Assembly: GCF_001968815.1 (NCBI RefSeq)
Contig: NZ_MIEQ01000027.1
Location: forward strand, 496,001 to 560,000
Source: Motiliproteus sp. MSK22-1
GTDB taxonomy: Bacteria > Pseudomonadota > Gammaproteobacteria > Pseudomonadales > Balneatricaceae
Length of the DNA: 64,000 nucleotides
Direction: 5' to 3'
In this document: in pieces, positions 36,710-46,430 of the stretch
Position numbering within the stretch: position 1 is the stretch's first letter
Layout of the letters: the number at the start of each line of letters is the position of its first letter
Program-made: the position numbers and the translations under genes
The notes under the pieces: generated by a model
What the model was told of the DNA's origin: nothing
Seen by the model: the letters and a program-made list of their open reading frames with translations, nothing else
Databases searched by the model: none

Positions 36710-36725
36710 TGTCATATAAATGACA
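36710..36725. promoter_or_regulatory. Palindrome upstream of ppc
   Basis: TGTCAT-ataa-ATGACA lies 36 bp upstream of the ppc ATG and 159 bp from the divergent EamA start. It may be an operator for ppc. No known regulator is matched. Confidence 0.3.
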
Positions 36726-36883
36726 AGAACGCCTTTAGCAGTAGAGCATTAATAACCAATTTATCTGTGAAAGCGCAGTAAAATGCAAGTATGTTATTAA
36801 AAATCATGGCTATAGAAGCCGGACAATAAAAAAAATCTGTAAAAACTGAGTTGATTAGGCGATTTACAGTACACTGCTGCTCC

Positions 36884-37762
36884 ATGGAATTATGGATCGT
36901 ATTTACCCTCTTGGCTGTTCTAATGCAGTCACTTCGGACAGCAGCTCAAAAACAGCTATCAGGAGAAATGTCTGCGTTGGCGACGACGCTTGCACGTTAT
37001 CTTTATGGCTTGCCTCTGGTTGTGGTCTATCTGATCGCTGTTGTGGCTTATTCTAAGTCCGGAATACCGGCACTTGAAAATCGCTTTCTGGTTTATGCCA
37101 GTGGTGCAGCAGTAGCACAGATTCTGGCAACCGTTTTTATGATTCAGTTGTTTCAACGCAAGAGCTTTGCCGTGGGAGCGACATTTGCCAAGACCGAGGC
37201 ATTATATGCCGCTGTTGGCGGCGCTTTGTTTTTTTCACAACCGTTAACGGCTATTGGCTGGGCGGTGGTTGTTGTCGGTGTGCTGGGTGTCTGGTCGATG
37301 AGTCTGGGGCGCGGCAAACAGCCTGTGGAATGGAAGGCTATTATTCTTGGGCTGGGGTCTGGATTTGGTTTTGCAATTACATCCCTGTGGTTACGAGAAG
37401 CCAGCCTCTCCTTAGCGGTGGGGTATTTGCTCGGAGCCGCATTAACTCTGTGTTATATGGTGCTGTTACAAACAGTTATACTGACTGTCTATCTGCTGTT
37501 GAAGGCGCCTGGGACGATTCAAGGATTATGGCAACACCGCCGAATCGGCTGGTTTATCGGAGCGTCCAGTGCGTTGGGTTCAATTGGCTGGTTTACCGCG
37601 ATGACTTTACAGAATGTTGCCTATGTTAAGGCGTTGGGGCAATTAGAGTTTCTACTGGTGGTTCTTATTACCCATCGTTTTTTCCGGGAAAAAATCCGAA
37701 CACATGAATACCTGGGGATGGCGCTGATTGCCATTAGCGTCCTGGTACTGCTGCTGGCATAA
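36884..37762 (+). CDS. EamA-family (DMT) transporter
   Basis: 292 residues from the ATG at 36884 (MELWIVFTLLAV), preferred over the TTG at 36851 because it opens directly with a membrane helix; no clear ribosome site is visible for either. About ten hydrophobic segments arranged as two EamA halves. The first half is marked by SLRTAAQKQL and the second by GASSALGSIGWFTAMTLQNVAYVKALGQ and FFREKIRTHEYLGMALI, a typical EamA end. Inner-membrane metabolite exporter; substrate unknown. Its 3' end overlaps the convergent acyltransferase gene by 29 bp. Confidence 0.9.
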   Translation: MELWIVFTLLAVLMQSLRTAAQKQLSGEMSALATTLARYLYGLPLVVVYLIAVVAYSKSGIPALENRFLVYASGAAVAQILATVFMIQLFQRKSFAVGATFAKTEALYAAVGGALFFSQPLTAIGWAVVVVGVLGVWSMSLGRGKQPVEWKAIILGLGSGFGFAITSLWLREASLSLAVGYLLGAALTLCYMVLLQTVILTVYLLLKAPGTIQGLWQHRRIGWFIGASSALGSIGWFTAMTLQNVAYVKALGQLEFLLVVLITHRFFREKIRTHEYLGMALIAISVLVLLLA

Positions 37763-38564
37763 AGTCCCTGGCAAAAATGATAGGTTTTCCTGAACGTTCT
37801 TCTGCTTCTTTATAGGCCAGCTCAATGTCTCTTACAATCACTTTGTTCAGTGGCCGCATCAGCATGTTCATCCCTTTAAGAACCTCGGATATCTTCATCT
37901 GATAAGGGGCACGGGTTCCTCTGTGCTCAATTGCTCCGCCGATGGGATTGAGCTTACCACCAAGTTTGCAAAAGTGGCCTGCCAGAGAAGGTTCGGTCAA
38001 AATGTACAGCGTATCTATACCCGCTCGCCGGGACATTTCTAACATGCCCATATACAAGCCTACGGGGATGTAGGGGAATCGAGGGCGGTGGATGGTTCCA
38101 TAATCACTTTCGGAAATCTTAACGGCGCGATCTTTTTCATCAGGTCGCCGTCTGTATTTTCCGATCACGGCTAATCGGGATACTTCCGCTATCGCCCTTC
38201 GTTGTTGCAGCTCTGGGTCCGGAATGCCAGGGTCCAGAGTCTTTTCACAGGCTATCTGGAAGGGTAATGGGGCGCTGAGATCGCTGGGGTTGCCGTGTAC
38301 CATTCGTATACAGCCAACAAATTCATTGGTTTGCACGCTTTGTAGCAGGCAGTGCATGGATTGATTATCGTATTCATCGGTTTCGAAGCCATCTTCACGA
38401 ACGGCTTCCCATTTAAGATCTTCACAATAAACTGAATGGCGAACTCGATAGGCTTCGTTAACCAATTCTTCAGTCAGTGCCGGTACAACGCGGAAGAAAC
38501 GTTGGAAATTCTTATGGAGTTTGGTGAACTCCAGCATCATGATTACTTTCTGACGCACTGACAT
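37734..38564 (-). CDS. PEP-CTERM/exosortase-system-associated acyltransferase (GNAT-like)
   Basis: 276 residues matching the GNAT-like acyltransferase family linked to PEP-CTERM/exosortase systems and related in fold to autoinducer synthases. Seen: LVNEAYRVRHSVYCEDLKWE near the N terminus, FVGCIRMVHGNP, RAIAEVSRLAVIGKYRRR and HRGTRAPYQMK. GAGGG nine bases upstream supports the ATG at 38564. Neither exosortase nor PEP-CTERM proteins occur in the window, so it is an orphan here. Substrate unknown. Convergent and overlapping with the EamA gene. Confidence 0.85.
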   Translation of the reverse strand: MSVRQKVIMMLEFTKLHKNFQRFFRVVPALTEELVNEAYRVRHSVYCEDLKWEAVREDGFETDEYDNQSMHCLLQSVQTNEFVGCIRMVHGNPSDLSAPLPFQIACEKTLDPGIPDPELQQRRAIAEVSRLAVIGKYRRRPDEKDRAVKISESDYGTIHRPRFPYIPVGLYMGMLEMSRRAGIDTLYILTEPSLAGHFCKLGGKLNPIGGAIEHRGTRAPYQMKISEVLKGMNMLMRPLNKVIVRDIELAYKEAEERSGKPIIFARDFMPAAVPGR

Positions 38565-38889
38565 TGTTAATACCCTCGGAGAGAGGCCCTACGGGGAGGA
38601 GTCTGAAAAAGCCTCAACAGCATGTGGTCTTGATTGTTTCCCAGAATACTCCAAAAAACGGTAGATCAATGAATTATAAATAATATTAGCAGCAAGGGCA
38701 GTAAAATAGGCTTATCGTGACAATAATTCTTTGCAGCCCTTGCTTCATGTCAACACAATTGAGCCTCTATCCGTCTAATTCACCCTTTTGAGAACATTTG
38801 TTTGCGTGGAATTTCTGTATCCCTCAAAGCCCCTGGGGAAATTTTGAAAAAGTCCAAGGGCTTTGACTTTAAGTGTAATCAGTGGATTT
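38565..38889. other. 325-bp intergenic region with two inverted repeats
   Basis: AGCAAGGGC (38691-38699) pairs with GCCCTTGCT (38736-38744) over a 36-base AT-rich loop. A second dyad around 38825-38865 has CAAAGCCCC and GGGCTTTG arms and lies just past the stop of the 38890-42471 gene, perhaps as its terminator. No gene is seen. Confidence 0.45.
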
Positions 38890-41800
38890 CTAATTCTCCA
38901 GCTGTTCCAATGCGATCTGTTTTGCCTGTCTGAAATCACTTTTACCGCTACCCAGCTTGGGGATTTCATCGACAGCTATCAGTGCAGCAGGTCGCATCAG
39001 GGGATTAAGTTCGGTCTGCTGAATATGGCTCTTTAACGCTTCCTCGCTAATGCCATTGTTAAACAAGAGAACGACTTTCTCACCCTTCTTGCTATCAGGT
39101 ATTGTGGTAGCAAGTATCTCCACTTCTTCGTCAAGAGCTGAGCTGATGGCAGTTTCAATAGCGCCCAAGCTAATCATCTCCCCCCCTATTTTGGCAAATC
39201 TGGAGTATCGATCGACAATGGTCAGGAAGCCGTCGGCGTCCAGATGTCCTTTGTCGCCGCTGCTGTACCAGCGCTGGCCATCAAGTTGCAGTACCGCTTC
39301 ATTGGTCTTGTCCAAATCGTTCAGGTAACCAAGCATGACCTGAGTTCCTCCGATTAGAATAAGCCCGTCTTCTCCACAAGGAAGGGGTTCAAAGGTCTGA
39401 GGGTCAACAATACGAAAACTGCTTCCCGGAAGTGGGAGTCCAACAGTTCCTGATTTACTGCCTTTTTGAACACGCCAGTCAGTGCTGTCTATCCGATCGG
39501 GAATATTGACGCTGGCTACCGGTGTTGTTTCGGTGGTTCCGTAGCCTTCATAAATAGTTTTGTTGAATTTTAACTGGAATGCATCTCTAACCTCTGAGTT
39601 CAGTTTTTCAGCACCAGCAACTACGATCCGCAGGCTATCGAGCATTAACGGATGAATCTTATTGTTGCGATTAAACAATCTTAAAAACGTTGAAGTGCCG
39701 CAAAAAATAGTCGCTTTGTGTTTAGCAATGCCCTTTGCGATGTTCAATACATCGGTTGGGTCTGGATGACAGATTGCCGGGATGCCTTCAATCAGTGGCA
39801 TTAATCCTGTAACGGTCAGACCAAACGCATGGAACAGAGGCAGGGTTGCCATGACGCGATCATCCTGCTGAGTGTCAAGCACATCGGAGACCTGTTTGAT
39901 ATTGCCCATAATATTCTGATGACTGAGCATCACTCCTTTGGGTTCACCCTCACTGCCACTGGAAAACAAAATCGCTGCTGGTTGTTGAGGGGAGGTTCTG
40001 CTGACAAATAGCTGCCTTAACAGGGCGGCAGGTAGTATTCGCACAGCCAGTAATACAGCCGCTTTGCGAACCGGGCTGATTTGGGCTGCGAGATCTTCCA
40101 GGTAAATGACGTTTAAGGGGGCTATCAGCTCCGCTAGATCTAATCCACGTTGTTGCAGTTTTTTAAGGAATTTTTTGGATGTATAGAGAGTGCGAATTTC
40201 AGCTTTTTCAGTCGCAGATATCAGTGCTGGGATACTGGCCGTATAGTTCAGGTTAACCAGCGTTTTTCCGGCAAGTAATGCAGCCATATTGGCTATCACA
40301 CCGGCACTGCTGGTCGGCAGTAACAATCCCACATTTTTTTCAACCAATGCACCTTTATTAGGGCTGATACGGCTGATTTCTTTTGAGAAAGCAATGGCTG
40401 CCGTCAGGGTTTTGTAACCATTGAGGGCAAGGCCTTCACGTACATCCGTTATACAGAGCTTGTGGCCGCTGCTTTTTACAGTGTTTATCCAGGCGGCAGG
40501 CAATGATTCTAGGTTTTGAGTATGTTGCTGCCAAGCGGTCATTGATAGATCGAAGACATGTCGCTTTAACTCCGAAGTCTGGGTATCCATCGGAATAGGA
40601 GAGCCAAATGCGACTATGATATCCCGACGTAATCCTTCGCTGCGTAATTCCTGCAAGTGTTCATTGGAACGGGAGAATCGGCTACCCCACAAGCCGCGGA
40701 GGTAGAAGGGGAGAATCACGCCATCAACCAGATTTCCATCCGCATCTTTAACGCAACGTTCATAGCCATGTTTGAATTCACCCAGTTGACCGTTTCGGCT
40801 GATGGCTCCTTCGGGAAACAGGCATACGACCTCGCCATCTTTGAGTAATTGATTAATCGTTTCCAAAGAGGATTTGCTATTTCCGCGAGCTATCGGGACG
40901 ACGCCGAACAAATCCATTAACCATTTCAGGTACCAGCGGCTATAGATGTTGCGATCCATAACAAATCTGACCGGCCGTGGGCAGGCTATCTGAATCATTG
41001 CCCAATCCAGCCAGCTAATATGATTACCAAGCATAAGGACTGCACCCTGGCTTGGCAGATTTTTAAATCCCAAGACTTCTACTTTGTATCGTCCCGCAAA
41101 GATAAAGCTGACCACCAGTCGGACCAGAGACTGGGGTAAACGGCTGATGGTATAAATTGCACCGATAACTGCGGTAAGAGTCAGTAAGTGAAAGAGACCT
41201 GAACTGTTGACCCCAAAGTAAGCAAATACTAATGCAAGCCCTAGAAACGCCAGCATCACCAGGTTTTGAATCCAGTTATTTCCGGCTAAAACGGTGCCTA
41301 AATGCTTATCCGGCGCATGGAATTGAATTAATGCATTTAACGGGACAATAAACAGACCGCCACTGATACCCAATAAGATAAAACTGAAGGCAATCGCTGA
41401 AGTCGATTGCATCTGCGGTATAAGGAGCACTGAAAGTACCACTCCAATAGCTCCGAATGGGACTAACCCCGTTTCAATATGGTGTCTGGAGGCTTTACCG
41501 GCCCATATTGAGCCTAAAACAATACCTATGCCCGAGCAGGCAAGAAGCCCCTGAATAATAACGGTGTTCTCAATTCCCAGGTTCATCTTGGCGTGGGCAG
41601 GAAATGCTGCCAGAATCACCTGAGAAATTCCCCAAAAAACAGAAAGGCCGATGATTGATAACCAGATAGTCTGGTTTTTCCAGAGCTTTGTCAGATTACG
41701 CTTTAAATAGCGTCCGCTGAAATAACTGCTCCAGCTGAACGTTTCCGTAACTGAGTCTTTTGCAACATTCTGGGGTTCAAATACGCTAGATTGAGGTATT

Positions 41801-42471
41801 TGCGCTTGGTAGGCTTCTGATTGAGGAACGTGCATTTTCCGGGGTGCTAATGCATCGCCTTTCGGCAACTTCATCGCACTCATCAGTTCTAGCAGGGAAA
41901 GTAAAACCAGGCCCCATCCGATAGGGGCAATCTGAGTCAGTATCTGGGATACATCGCCTGGTTTTGCCGAGTCAAGAAAGCCTTCGAAAAGTACCGAGAA
42001 GGAAAAAACCCCGAGAAGAATAGCCACAATCGTAACAGCCTGGACTACCGAGTTGGCCCAGGCTAAGCGTTCAGTCCCTGCTAATTCTTTGATATACCCA
42101 TACTTGGCTGGAGAATAAAATGCGCTTTGTACTGCCAGTAAAAAGGTCATTGCAAAGGCCACTTGAAACCAACCTAAGTAATAACTGCCAGTGATCATCA
42201 GTGTTAATCCAACGGCTATTGCAGCGCTGGCACGAATAACTTTCGGTTTCTGAAAACGATCAGAAAGAAAGCCAGCAGGACTAAAAAGAAAGATAAAAGG
42301 CAGCAGAATCAGTGCGTTGACCACTGCAGTTAACAGTATCTGAGTTTGCCCATCATAAACTTTAAATACCGTATTCTGAATGATGATTTTATGGCCAAGG
42401 TCTACAAAGGCATTTAAAAAAACCACCAGTATAAAGGGTAAAAAGCCTTTTAGTCGCAGCAGGTTAGTCAT
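38890..42471 (-). CDS. aas: Three-domain LplT-PlsC-acyl-ACP ligase fusion (Aas type)
   Basis: 1193 residues combining functions that are two proteins (LplT and Aas) in Escherichia coli. Order: an MFS transporter of about 12 helices (about 1-440, start GFLPFILVVFLNAFVDLGHK), resembling the lysophospholipid flippase LplT; a PlsC-type acyltransferase (about 455-650) with NHISWLD (H484, D489) and FPEGAISRNG; and an AMP-binding acyl-ACP ligase (about 690-1190) with LFSSGSEGEPKGVMLSHQN and GYGTTETTPVASVN. It should import and re-acylate lysophosphatidylethanolamine. All key motifs appear intact. Length and order fit the known fused form in many proteobacteria. Confidence 0.93.
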   Translation of the reverse strand: MTNLLRLKGFLPFILVVFLNAFVDLGHKIIIQNTVFKVYDGQTQILLTAVVNALILLPFIFLFSPAGFLSDRFQKPKVIRASAAIAVGLTLMITGSYYLGWFQVAFAMTFLLAVQSAFYSPAKYGYIKELAGTERLAWANSVVQAVTIVAILLGVFSFSVLFEGFLDSAKPGDVSQILTQIAPIGWGLVLLSLLELMSAMKLPKGDALAPRKMHVPQSEAYQAQIPQSSVFEPQNVAKDSVTETFSWSSYFSGRYLKRNLTKLWKNQTIWLSIIGLSVFWGISQVILAAFPAHAKMNLGIENTVIIQGLLACSGIGIVLGSIWAGKASRHHIETGLVPFGAIGVVLSVLLIPQMQSTSAIAFSFILLGISGGLFIVPLNALIQFHAPDKHLGTVLAGNNWIQNLVMLAFLGLALVFAYFGVNSSGLFHLLTLTAVIGAIYTISRLPQSLVRLVVSFIFAGRYKVEVLGFKNLPSQGAVLMLGNHISWLDWAMIQIACPRPVRFVMDRNIYSRWYLKWLMDLFGVVPIARGNSKSSLETINQLLKDGEVVCLFPEGAISRNGQLGEFKHGYERCVKDADGNLVDGVILPFYLRGLWGSRFSRSNEHLQELRSEGLRRDIIVAFGSPIPMDTQTSELKRHVFDLSMTAWQQHTQNLESLPAAWINTVKSSGHKLCITDVREGLALNGYKTLTAAIAFSKEISRISPNKGALVEKNVGLLLPTSSAGVIANMAALLAGKTLVNLNYTASIPALISATEKAEIRTLYTSKKFLKKLQQRGLDLAELIAPLNVIYLEDLAAQISPVRKAAVLLAVRILPAALLRQLFVSRTSPQQPAAILFSSGSEGEPKGVMLSHQNIMGNIKQVSDVLDTQQDDRVMATLPLFHAFGLTVTGLMPLIEGIPAICHPDPTDVLNIAKGIAKHKATIFCGTSTFLRLFNRNNKIHPLMLDSLRIVVAGAEKLNSEVRDAFQLKFNKTIYEGYGTTETTPVASVNIPDRIDSTDWRVQKGSKSGTVGLPLPGSSFRIVDPQTFEPLPCGEDGLILIGGTQVMLGYLNDLDKTNEAVLQLDGQRWYSSGDKGHLDADGFLTIVDRYSRFAKIGGEMISLGAIETAISSALDEEVEILATTIPDSKKGEKVVLLFNNGISEEALKSHIQQTELNPLMRPAALIAVDEIPKLGSGKSDFRQAKQIALEQLEN

Positions 42472-43004
42472 GTTTTCGCTCCGCTGGGTTAGAGAAGTAA
42501 TTGATCCTAGGCAGAGGAAGTTGAGATAGCGACTTTATTAAATCAAGTAACATTTTTACCGTCCTGTGGTATTAATATTCTATACTTTTTGTTTGTTGTG
42601 GCTAAGACAGCGTGAAAAGGACTCGTCATTTTGCTGCGCTGTCTTTCTGGTATCTGACCGTTCTAGAGCCTACAGAGAACACCATGGACTTATTCATAGG
42701 TTCCCTCAGAATCTGGCTGTCGGTCGTGACTATTGCAACGATCTGCAATAGCATCTTGCGGCAATTACTACCGAATATTGTAGATCGGTTTGTCGATGTG
42801 ATTGCTGAACTGGCGTTGAACTGACAGGGGAAACAACCGCTGGCGATATTACTGGGCTAAACCAGGTATTTCCTGGCAGTGCCGTCTGTACCGGTAATAA
42901 AAACTGAAACATTGTTCACCTTTGACGTTGTACGATTGATTTGTAGAAAAAGGCCGAGTAAAAATTATTCGTGTAAATAGAGGCCACTGTAGAGAGAATC
43001 AACT
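42472..43004. other. 533-bp intergenic region holding repeat copy C
   Basis: Between the divergent aas-type gene and the HTH regulator. It contains the 102-bp IS5-like end repeat (42605-42706). A short frame crosses the repeat (42612-42824), but it is read through the repeat itself and is not credible as a gene. The rest shows nothing recognisable. Confidence 0.5.
42605..42706. repeat. IS5-like end repeat, 102 bp (copy C)
   Basis: Ungapped match to 29190-29291 (80 of 102 identical by hand count). It begins with AGACAGCG, which pairs with CGCTGTCT 24 bases later, so the left part can form a hairpin. It ends in GGACTTATTC-atAGGTTCCCT. No transposase frame is near. Confidence 0.75.
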
Positions 43005-43745
43005 ATGTCCCAGACTACCCAACTGGTCGCTACCTTGAAAAGAACGTTAAAGGCCCATGGAAAAACCTATGCCGATGTTGCAGAGCATTTGCAGCTCTCA
43101 GAGGCCAGTGTGAAGCGTTTGTTTTCAGAAAACAGTTTCTCCTTACTACGCTTAGAGCAGATCTGTCAGATGATTGATTTACAGATCAGTGATGTGGTTC
43201 AGCTGATGACAGATAATGCCAAGTCTCAGCTCAGTAGTCTAACCGTGGAACAGGAAAAGGATATAGCCGGAGATCTTGAGCTGCTGCTGATAACGGTTTG
43301 TGTTCTAAACCGATGGACGCTGGAACAGATACAAGGCTACTTTCAGATACCTGAAACCAACTGTATTCAGCATCTGGCTAAACTTGATCGATTGAAGATG
43401 GTAGAGCTACTACCTCGAAATCGAATCAAGTTACTGGTCGCACCTAATTTCAAGTGGCTGGACAATGGACCTATTCAAAGGTTCTTTCAGGAAAAGCTGG
43501 AAGCTGAATTCTTTAATTCTCGCTTTGATAAAAAGCAAGAAAAATTACTGGTAATCAATGGGATGCTGGCAGACAGCTCAAATGCGGTGTTTCAACGAAA
43601 GATGGAGCAACTGGTACGAGAGTTTGATGAGTTGACCAATGATGATGCCCAGCTGGCATTTGAAGAACGTAAGGGAACGACGGTGGTTCTTGCAGTGCGA
43701 CCTTGGCAGTACGGATTGTTTGAGCGCTTTAAAAAGGGATCTTAG
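43005..43745 (+). CDS. XRE-type HTH transcriptional regulator
   Basis: 246 residues. An N-terminal Cro/C1-type HTH (about 8-60) reads LKAHGKTYADVAEHLQLSEASVKRLFSENSFSLLRLEQIC, split here as recognition helix SEASVKRLF. The C-terminal two thirds are helical with WTLEQIQGYFQIPETNCIQHL, suggesting a second winged-helix-like segment, and no enzymatic motif. This form is common among stand-alone gammaproteobacterial regulators of unknown targets. Start at ATG 43005 with GAGAG upstream. Confidence 0.85.
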   Translation: MSQTTQLVATLKRTLKAHGKTYADVAEHLQLSEASVKRLFSENSFSLLRLEQICQMIDLQISDVVQLMTDNAKSQLSSLTVEQEKDIAGDLELLLITVCVLNRWTLEQIQGYFQIPETNCIQHLAKLDRLKMVELLPRNRIKLLVAPNFKWLDNGPIQRFFQEKLEAEFFNSRFDKKQEKLLVINGMLADSSNAVFQRKMEQLVREFDELTNDDAQLAFEERKGTTVVLAVRPWQYGLFERFKKGS

Positions 43746-43929
43746 GGGCAGACGTCTACAGATCCTGGGGCTATCGGTCAAAGCTGTTAAAGGTCAAGGA
43801 TTTAAAAGGCCATACCAGGACCGAAAAATGATCGACAATGACATATAGGTGTTTGATCGCTATGGGATACCTGATTAATGCATCCGTTTCTATTAGTGAC
43901 AATTCCAGGAGAGCCGGTAGGGAGTCAGA

Positions 43930-45216
43930 TCAAAAGCGGGCCGTTGCTTCAATCAATACATTGCGGGGTGTCAGATGGCGTTGGCAGAACTCCGAAATGG
44001 ATACCTGATAGCCTTGTTGCTGAAGATACAGGGCACGATCCAAAACCAGCCATAGCTCCAATGGGCGGCGATAGAGGTGGCGCACCCGTTCTATTTTTCG
44101 AATCAGTGGGTATCGATCATACCCTGCCTGTTGATAATATGAGAAATCGGTATTGTCAGGAATTTCAAGAGCCTTTTTTTCACCGATCCAATGGCAATAA
44201 TCCCTAAAACAACCTTTTAGCAGATGTTTGGGCAAACTGGGTGTATTCAGGTACTGGTTGCAATTGCGGAGGTTTCGCTGCAACAGGTCAAAGCCCAGGC
44301 GCCAGGAGACCTCTTGCTGTTTCATTTGCTCAGTGCGTTTTGGAGCAGTTACCGTTTCCTGTAATGGCAGGCGCAGATCATGATGATCGAGCCTTAGGTT
44401 GCTCAGTTGTGCTGCAGCTGAGAGAGGGGCATAACGGTCTTCTTGAATGAGGTGATAGCAGCAAGGTGATACGCTGATATTTTGTGTCCCTTTCTGGCTG
44501 GCTAGCTTGATTAGCTGCAGGTGTAAATCCCCACAGGCGTGCAATGCTACCGCGTGCTGGTTCTTTCCAAGGTAAGATGCGGCCTCGGCCGCAAGTGCAT
44601 CTTGATTGACAAACTTGATCGGCAGGTGACGTTTGTCAGCCAGTGATTGCCCATGGCTGCAAAGCTGGGTGTTCAGTTCAAGACTCTGAACGGCTACTTG
44701 CCGTTGAAATGAAATCAGCCGGCCAAGGTGTCCTTTTCCGGCACACCACTCCAGAACCGGCAATTGTGGTCGAGCAGTGATCTGCTCAAAAGCTTGAATT
44801 TGCTGCCATTTTCTACCGGGTATATGGTTTCCAAGCCAGGCAGGCAAGTCTTGTTGCTGGAAGGTATTCTGAGGTAGCAAACAGAGCTCATGAAACTGTT
44901 CGATACCCTCAATAAATGGTGAAAGGCAGGTAATCAGCTCCTGTAATTGTTGATCATTACTTTCCAATGTTTGCAGAGGCTGGTCTTCGAGCCAATGGCA
45001 TAATTCAGGATTGCTATGACGCCATGGCAGGTCAAGCATCGAGAACGGACGGAGCTGCCAATAGCGCCGATGTGAGCTAAGAATCTTGTCCAATAGCTGA
45101 AAGCGCTCAAGCAAACTATCTGATGCATTGTTGAATGTCGAACAGTTAGACGGTACAGGGCTGCCTTTGAGAGGCTGGTCATCAGTGTCGCTGGCTGCAG
45201 CATCAATGTTATTCAC
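43930..45216 (-). CDS. SAM-dependent methyltransferase-like protein (Methyltransf_32 type)
   Basis: 428 residues. The central methyltransferase core has motif I VLEWCAGKGHLGRLISF, then VQSLELNTQL, HAVALHACGDLHLQLIKLA and the distinctive SVSPCCYHLI. That CCYH signature resembles the tRNA/protein methyltransferase-like Methyltransf_32 group. The N- and C-terminal parts are unique helices. Its start overlaps the stop of the M48 peptidase gene by 4 bp (ATGA), so translation is coupled. The substrate is not known. Confidence 0.82.
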   Translation of the reverse strand: MNNIDAAASDTDDQPLKGSPVPSNCSTFNNASDSLLERFQLLDKILSSHRRYWQLRPFSMLDLPWRHSNPELCHWLEDQPLQTLESNDQQLQELITCLSPFIEGIEQFHELCLLPQNTFQQQDLPAWLGNHIPGRKWQQIQAFEQITARPQLPVLEWCAGKGHLGRLISFQRQVAVQSLELNTQLCSHGQSLADKRHLPIKFVNQDALAAEAASYLGKNQHAVALHACGDLHLQLIKLASQKGTQNISVSPCCYHLIQEDRYAPLSAAAQLSNLRLDHHDLRLPLQETVTAPKRTEQMKQQEVSWRLGFDLLQRNLRNCNQYLNTPSLPKHLLKGCFRDYCHWIGEKKALEIPDNTDFSYYQQAGYDRYPLIRKIERVRHLYRRPLELWLVLDRALYLQQQGYQVSISEFCQRHLTPRNVLIEATARF

Positions 45217-46430
45217 AATAATGGCATGCCTGACGTCATGTTTTCGTTGTTTGGAGAAAGCGCCTTGGCTTGCCTGGCTTTTTGAGCTGCGCTGTCCTCG
45301 GAGGTTGCTGATGAGCTCTGTGCATTGGCGAAAGAGGTATTCAGCTGTTCAGGTAGCAGCGGTTTATTAGCTGCCTGCTTTTCTCGTATTTCCTTGACAG
45401 TGGTTTCCATTGCCAGGAAACGTGCGGGAGAGGAAGGGTGAGTTGCAGCTAGATTATCACTGCCTTTATCTTTAATCTGCTCAGGATACTCAGTTGCGAC
45501 TCTACGCCAGAAATTAGCACTTTCTTCAATAGGATAACCGCTTCGAGCCAGCAGATAGAGGGCTACGTAATCGGCTTCCATTTCGAACCCCTGCAGATGA
45601 ACACGGCTTCCACCCATAGCAAAAACACCCGGTGAAGGAATGCCGTGACTCCAGGCAAGTAAATCGAGTATGGATCCACTAAGGGCATTCTTAACTGTTT
45701 TAGGCATATGCGCGAAAGCGTTATGAGCTAATTCATGGGCGATGACCAGGGCCAGATCTGAATCTTCCTGAGCAAAGCGAAGCATGCCCTTGGTCAGCAA
45801 TATCCGTTTACCGTCGGCATAGGCATTGACTTCATCCTCAGATGACATCGACACCGGGTAATCACAGATCTTTTCAGGTGTGATAACAAGTTCAGTCGTT
45901 GTTCCCTGACGGGCGACGAGCAGAATAGATTTTCTGTTTTCCTCCAGGCTGTTCAATAGGGGCGGCACTGATTGCAAAGCTGATTTCCCACTTCCAAAAA
46001 CTTCCCCGTTCAGAGAAACCAGTATATCGCCCGATAGTACTCCTGCCTTTTCAGCGGGGGATGTCCGGGCCACCTGAATGACTTGCAGTGGTTCGCCGAG
46101 GCCCAGGTCTCGGATAGCAGTATCGCGGAATTTCTCTTCGGTAGCCTGTTTATTGCTAAAGGTGAATCCCATGGATAATCGGGTTTTATCTGAGCAGAGT
46201 TCACTCCCGGCAGCCAAAATCGGATAGGATAGATCCAATACCCGCTTTTGCCGATCAAGTCGCTGATTGAATGCCAGTGATAACTGTTTTTGCTCTTCAA
46301 CCGCAAGAAGTGCCGGTGGGGACTTCTGGACCGGCGTAACCGGCTGAGCGCAGCCGGCCAGTAATCCCGAGATAATAACTGGAAGCGTCAGAGCAACTTG
46401 TGAAATGATGAGGGGGATAGTACGAGGCAC
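45213..46430 (-). CDS. M48-family zinc metallopeptidase lipoprotein with PDZ domain
   Basis: 405 residues. An N-terminal lipobox (SGLLAGC) predicts lipid anchoring in the envelope. A PDZ-like domain (about 115-175) shows AEKAGVLSGDILVSLNGEVFG. The peptidase domain has VIAHELAHNAFAHM (HExxH zinc site) and the later Glu ligand in GFEMEADYVALYL, then DNLAATHPSSPARFLA. It resembles BepA/LoiP-like M48 proteins that handle outer-membrane quality control, but with an added PDZ domain. It is divergent from nudF (about 270 bp between starts). Confidence 0.9.
   Translation of the reverse strand: MPRTIPLIISQVALTLPVIISGLLAGCAQPVTPVQKSPPALLAVEEQKQLSLAFNQRLDRQKRVLDLSYPILAAGSELCSDKTRLSMGFTFSNKQATEEKFRDTAIRDLGLGEPLQVIQVARTSPAEKAGVLSGDILVSLNGEVFGSGKSALQSVPPLLNSLEENRKSILLVARQGTTTELVITPEKICDYPVSMSSEDEVNAYADGKRILLTKGMLRFAQEDSDLALVIAHELAHNAFAHMPKTVKNALSGSILDLLAWSHGIPSPGVFAMGGSRVHLQGFEMEADYVALYLLARSGYPIEESANFWRRVATEYPEQIKDKGSDNLAATHPSSPARFLAMETTVKEIREKQAANKPLLPEQLNTSFANAQSSSATSEDSAAQKARQAKALSPNNENMTSGMPLL

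Noticed and set aside
42612-42824. 70-codon frame starting in repeat copy C
   Set aside because: Its first half is the 102-bp repeat read as protein; the equivalent copy B does not keep the frame.
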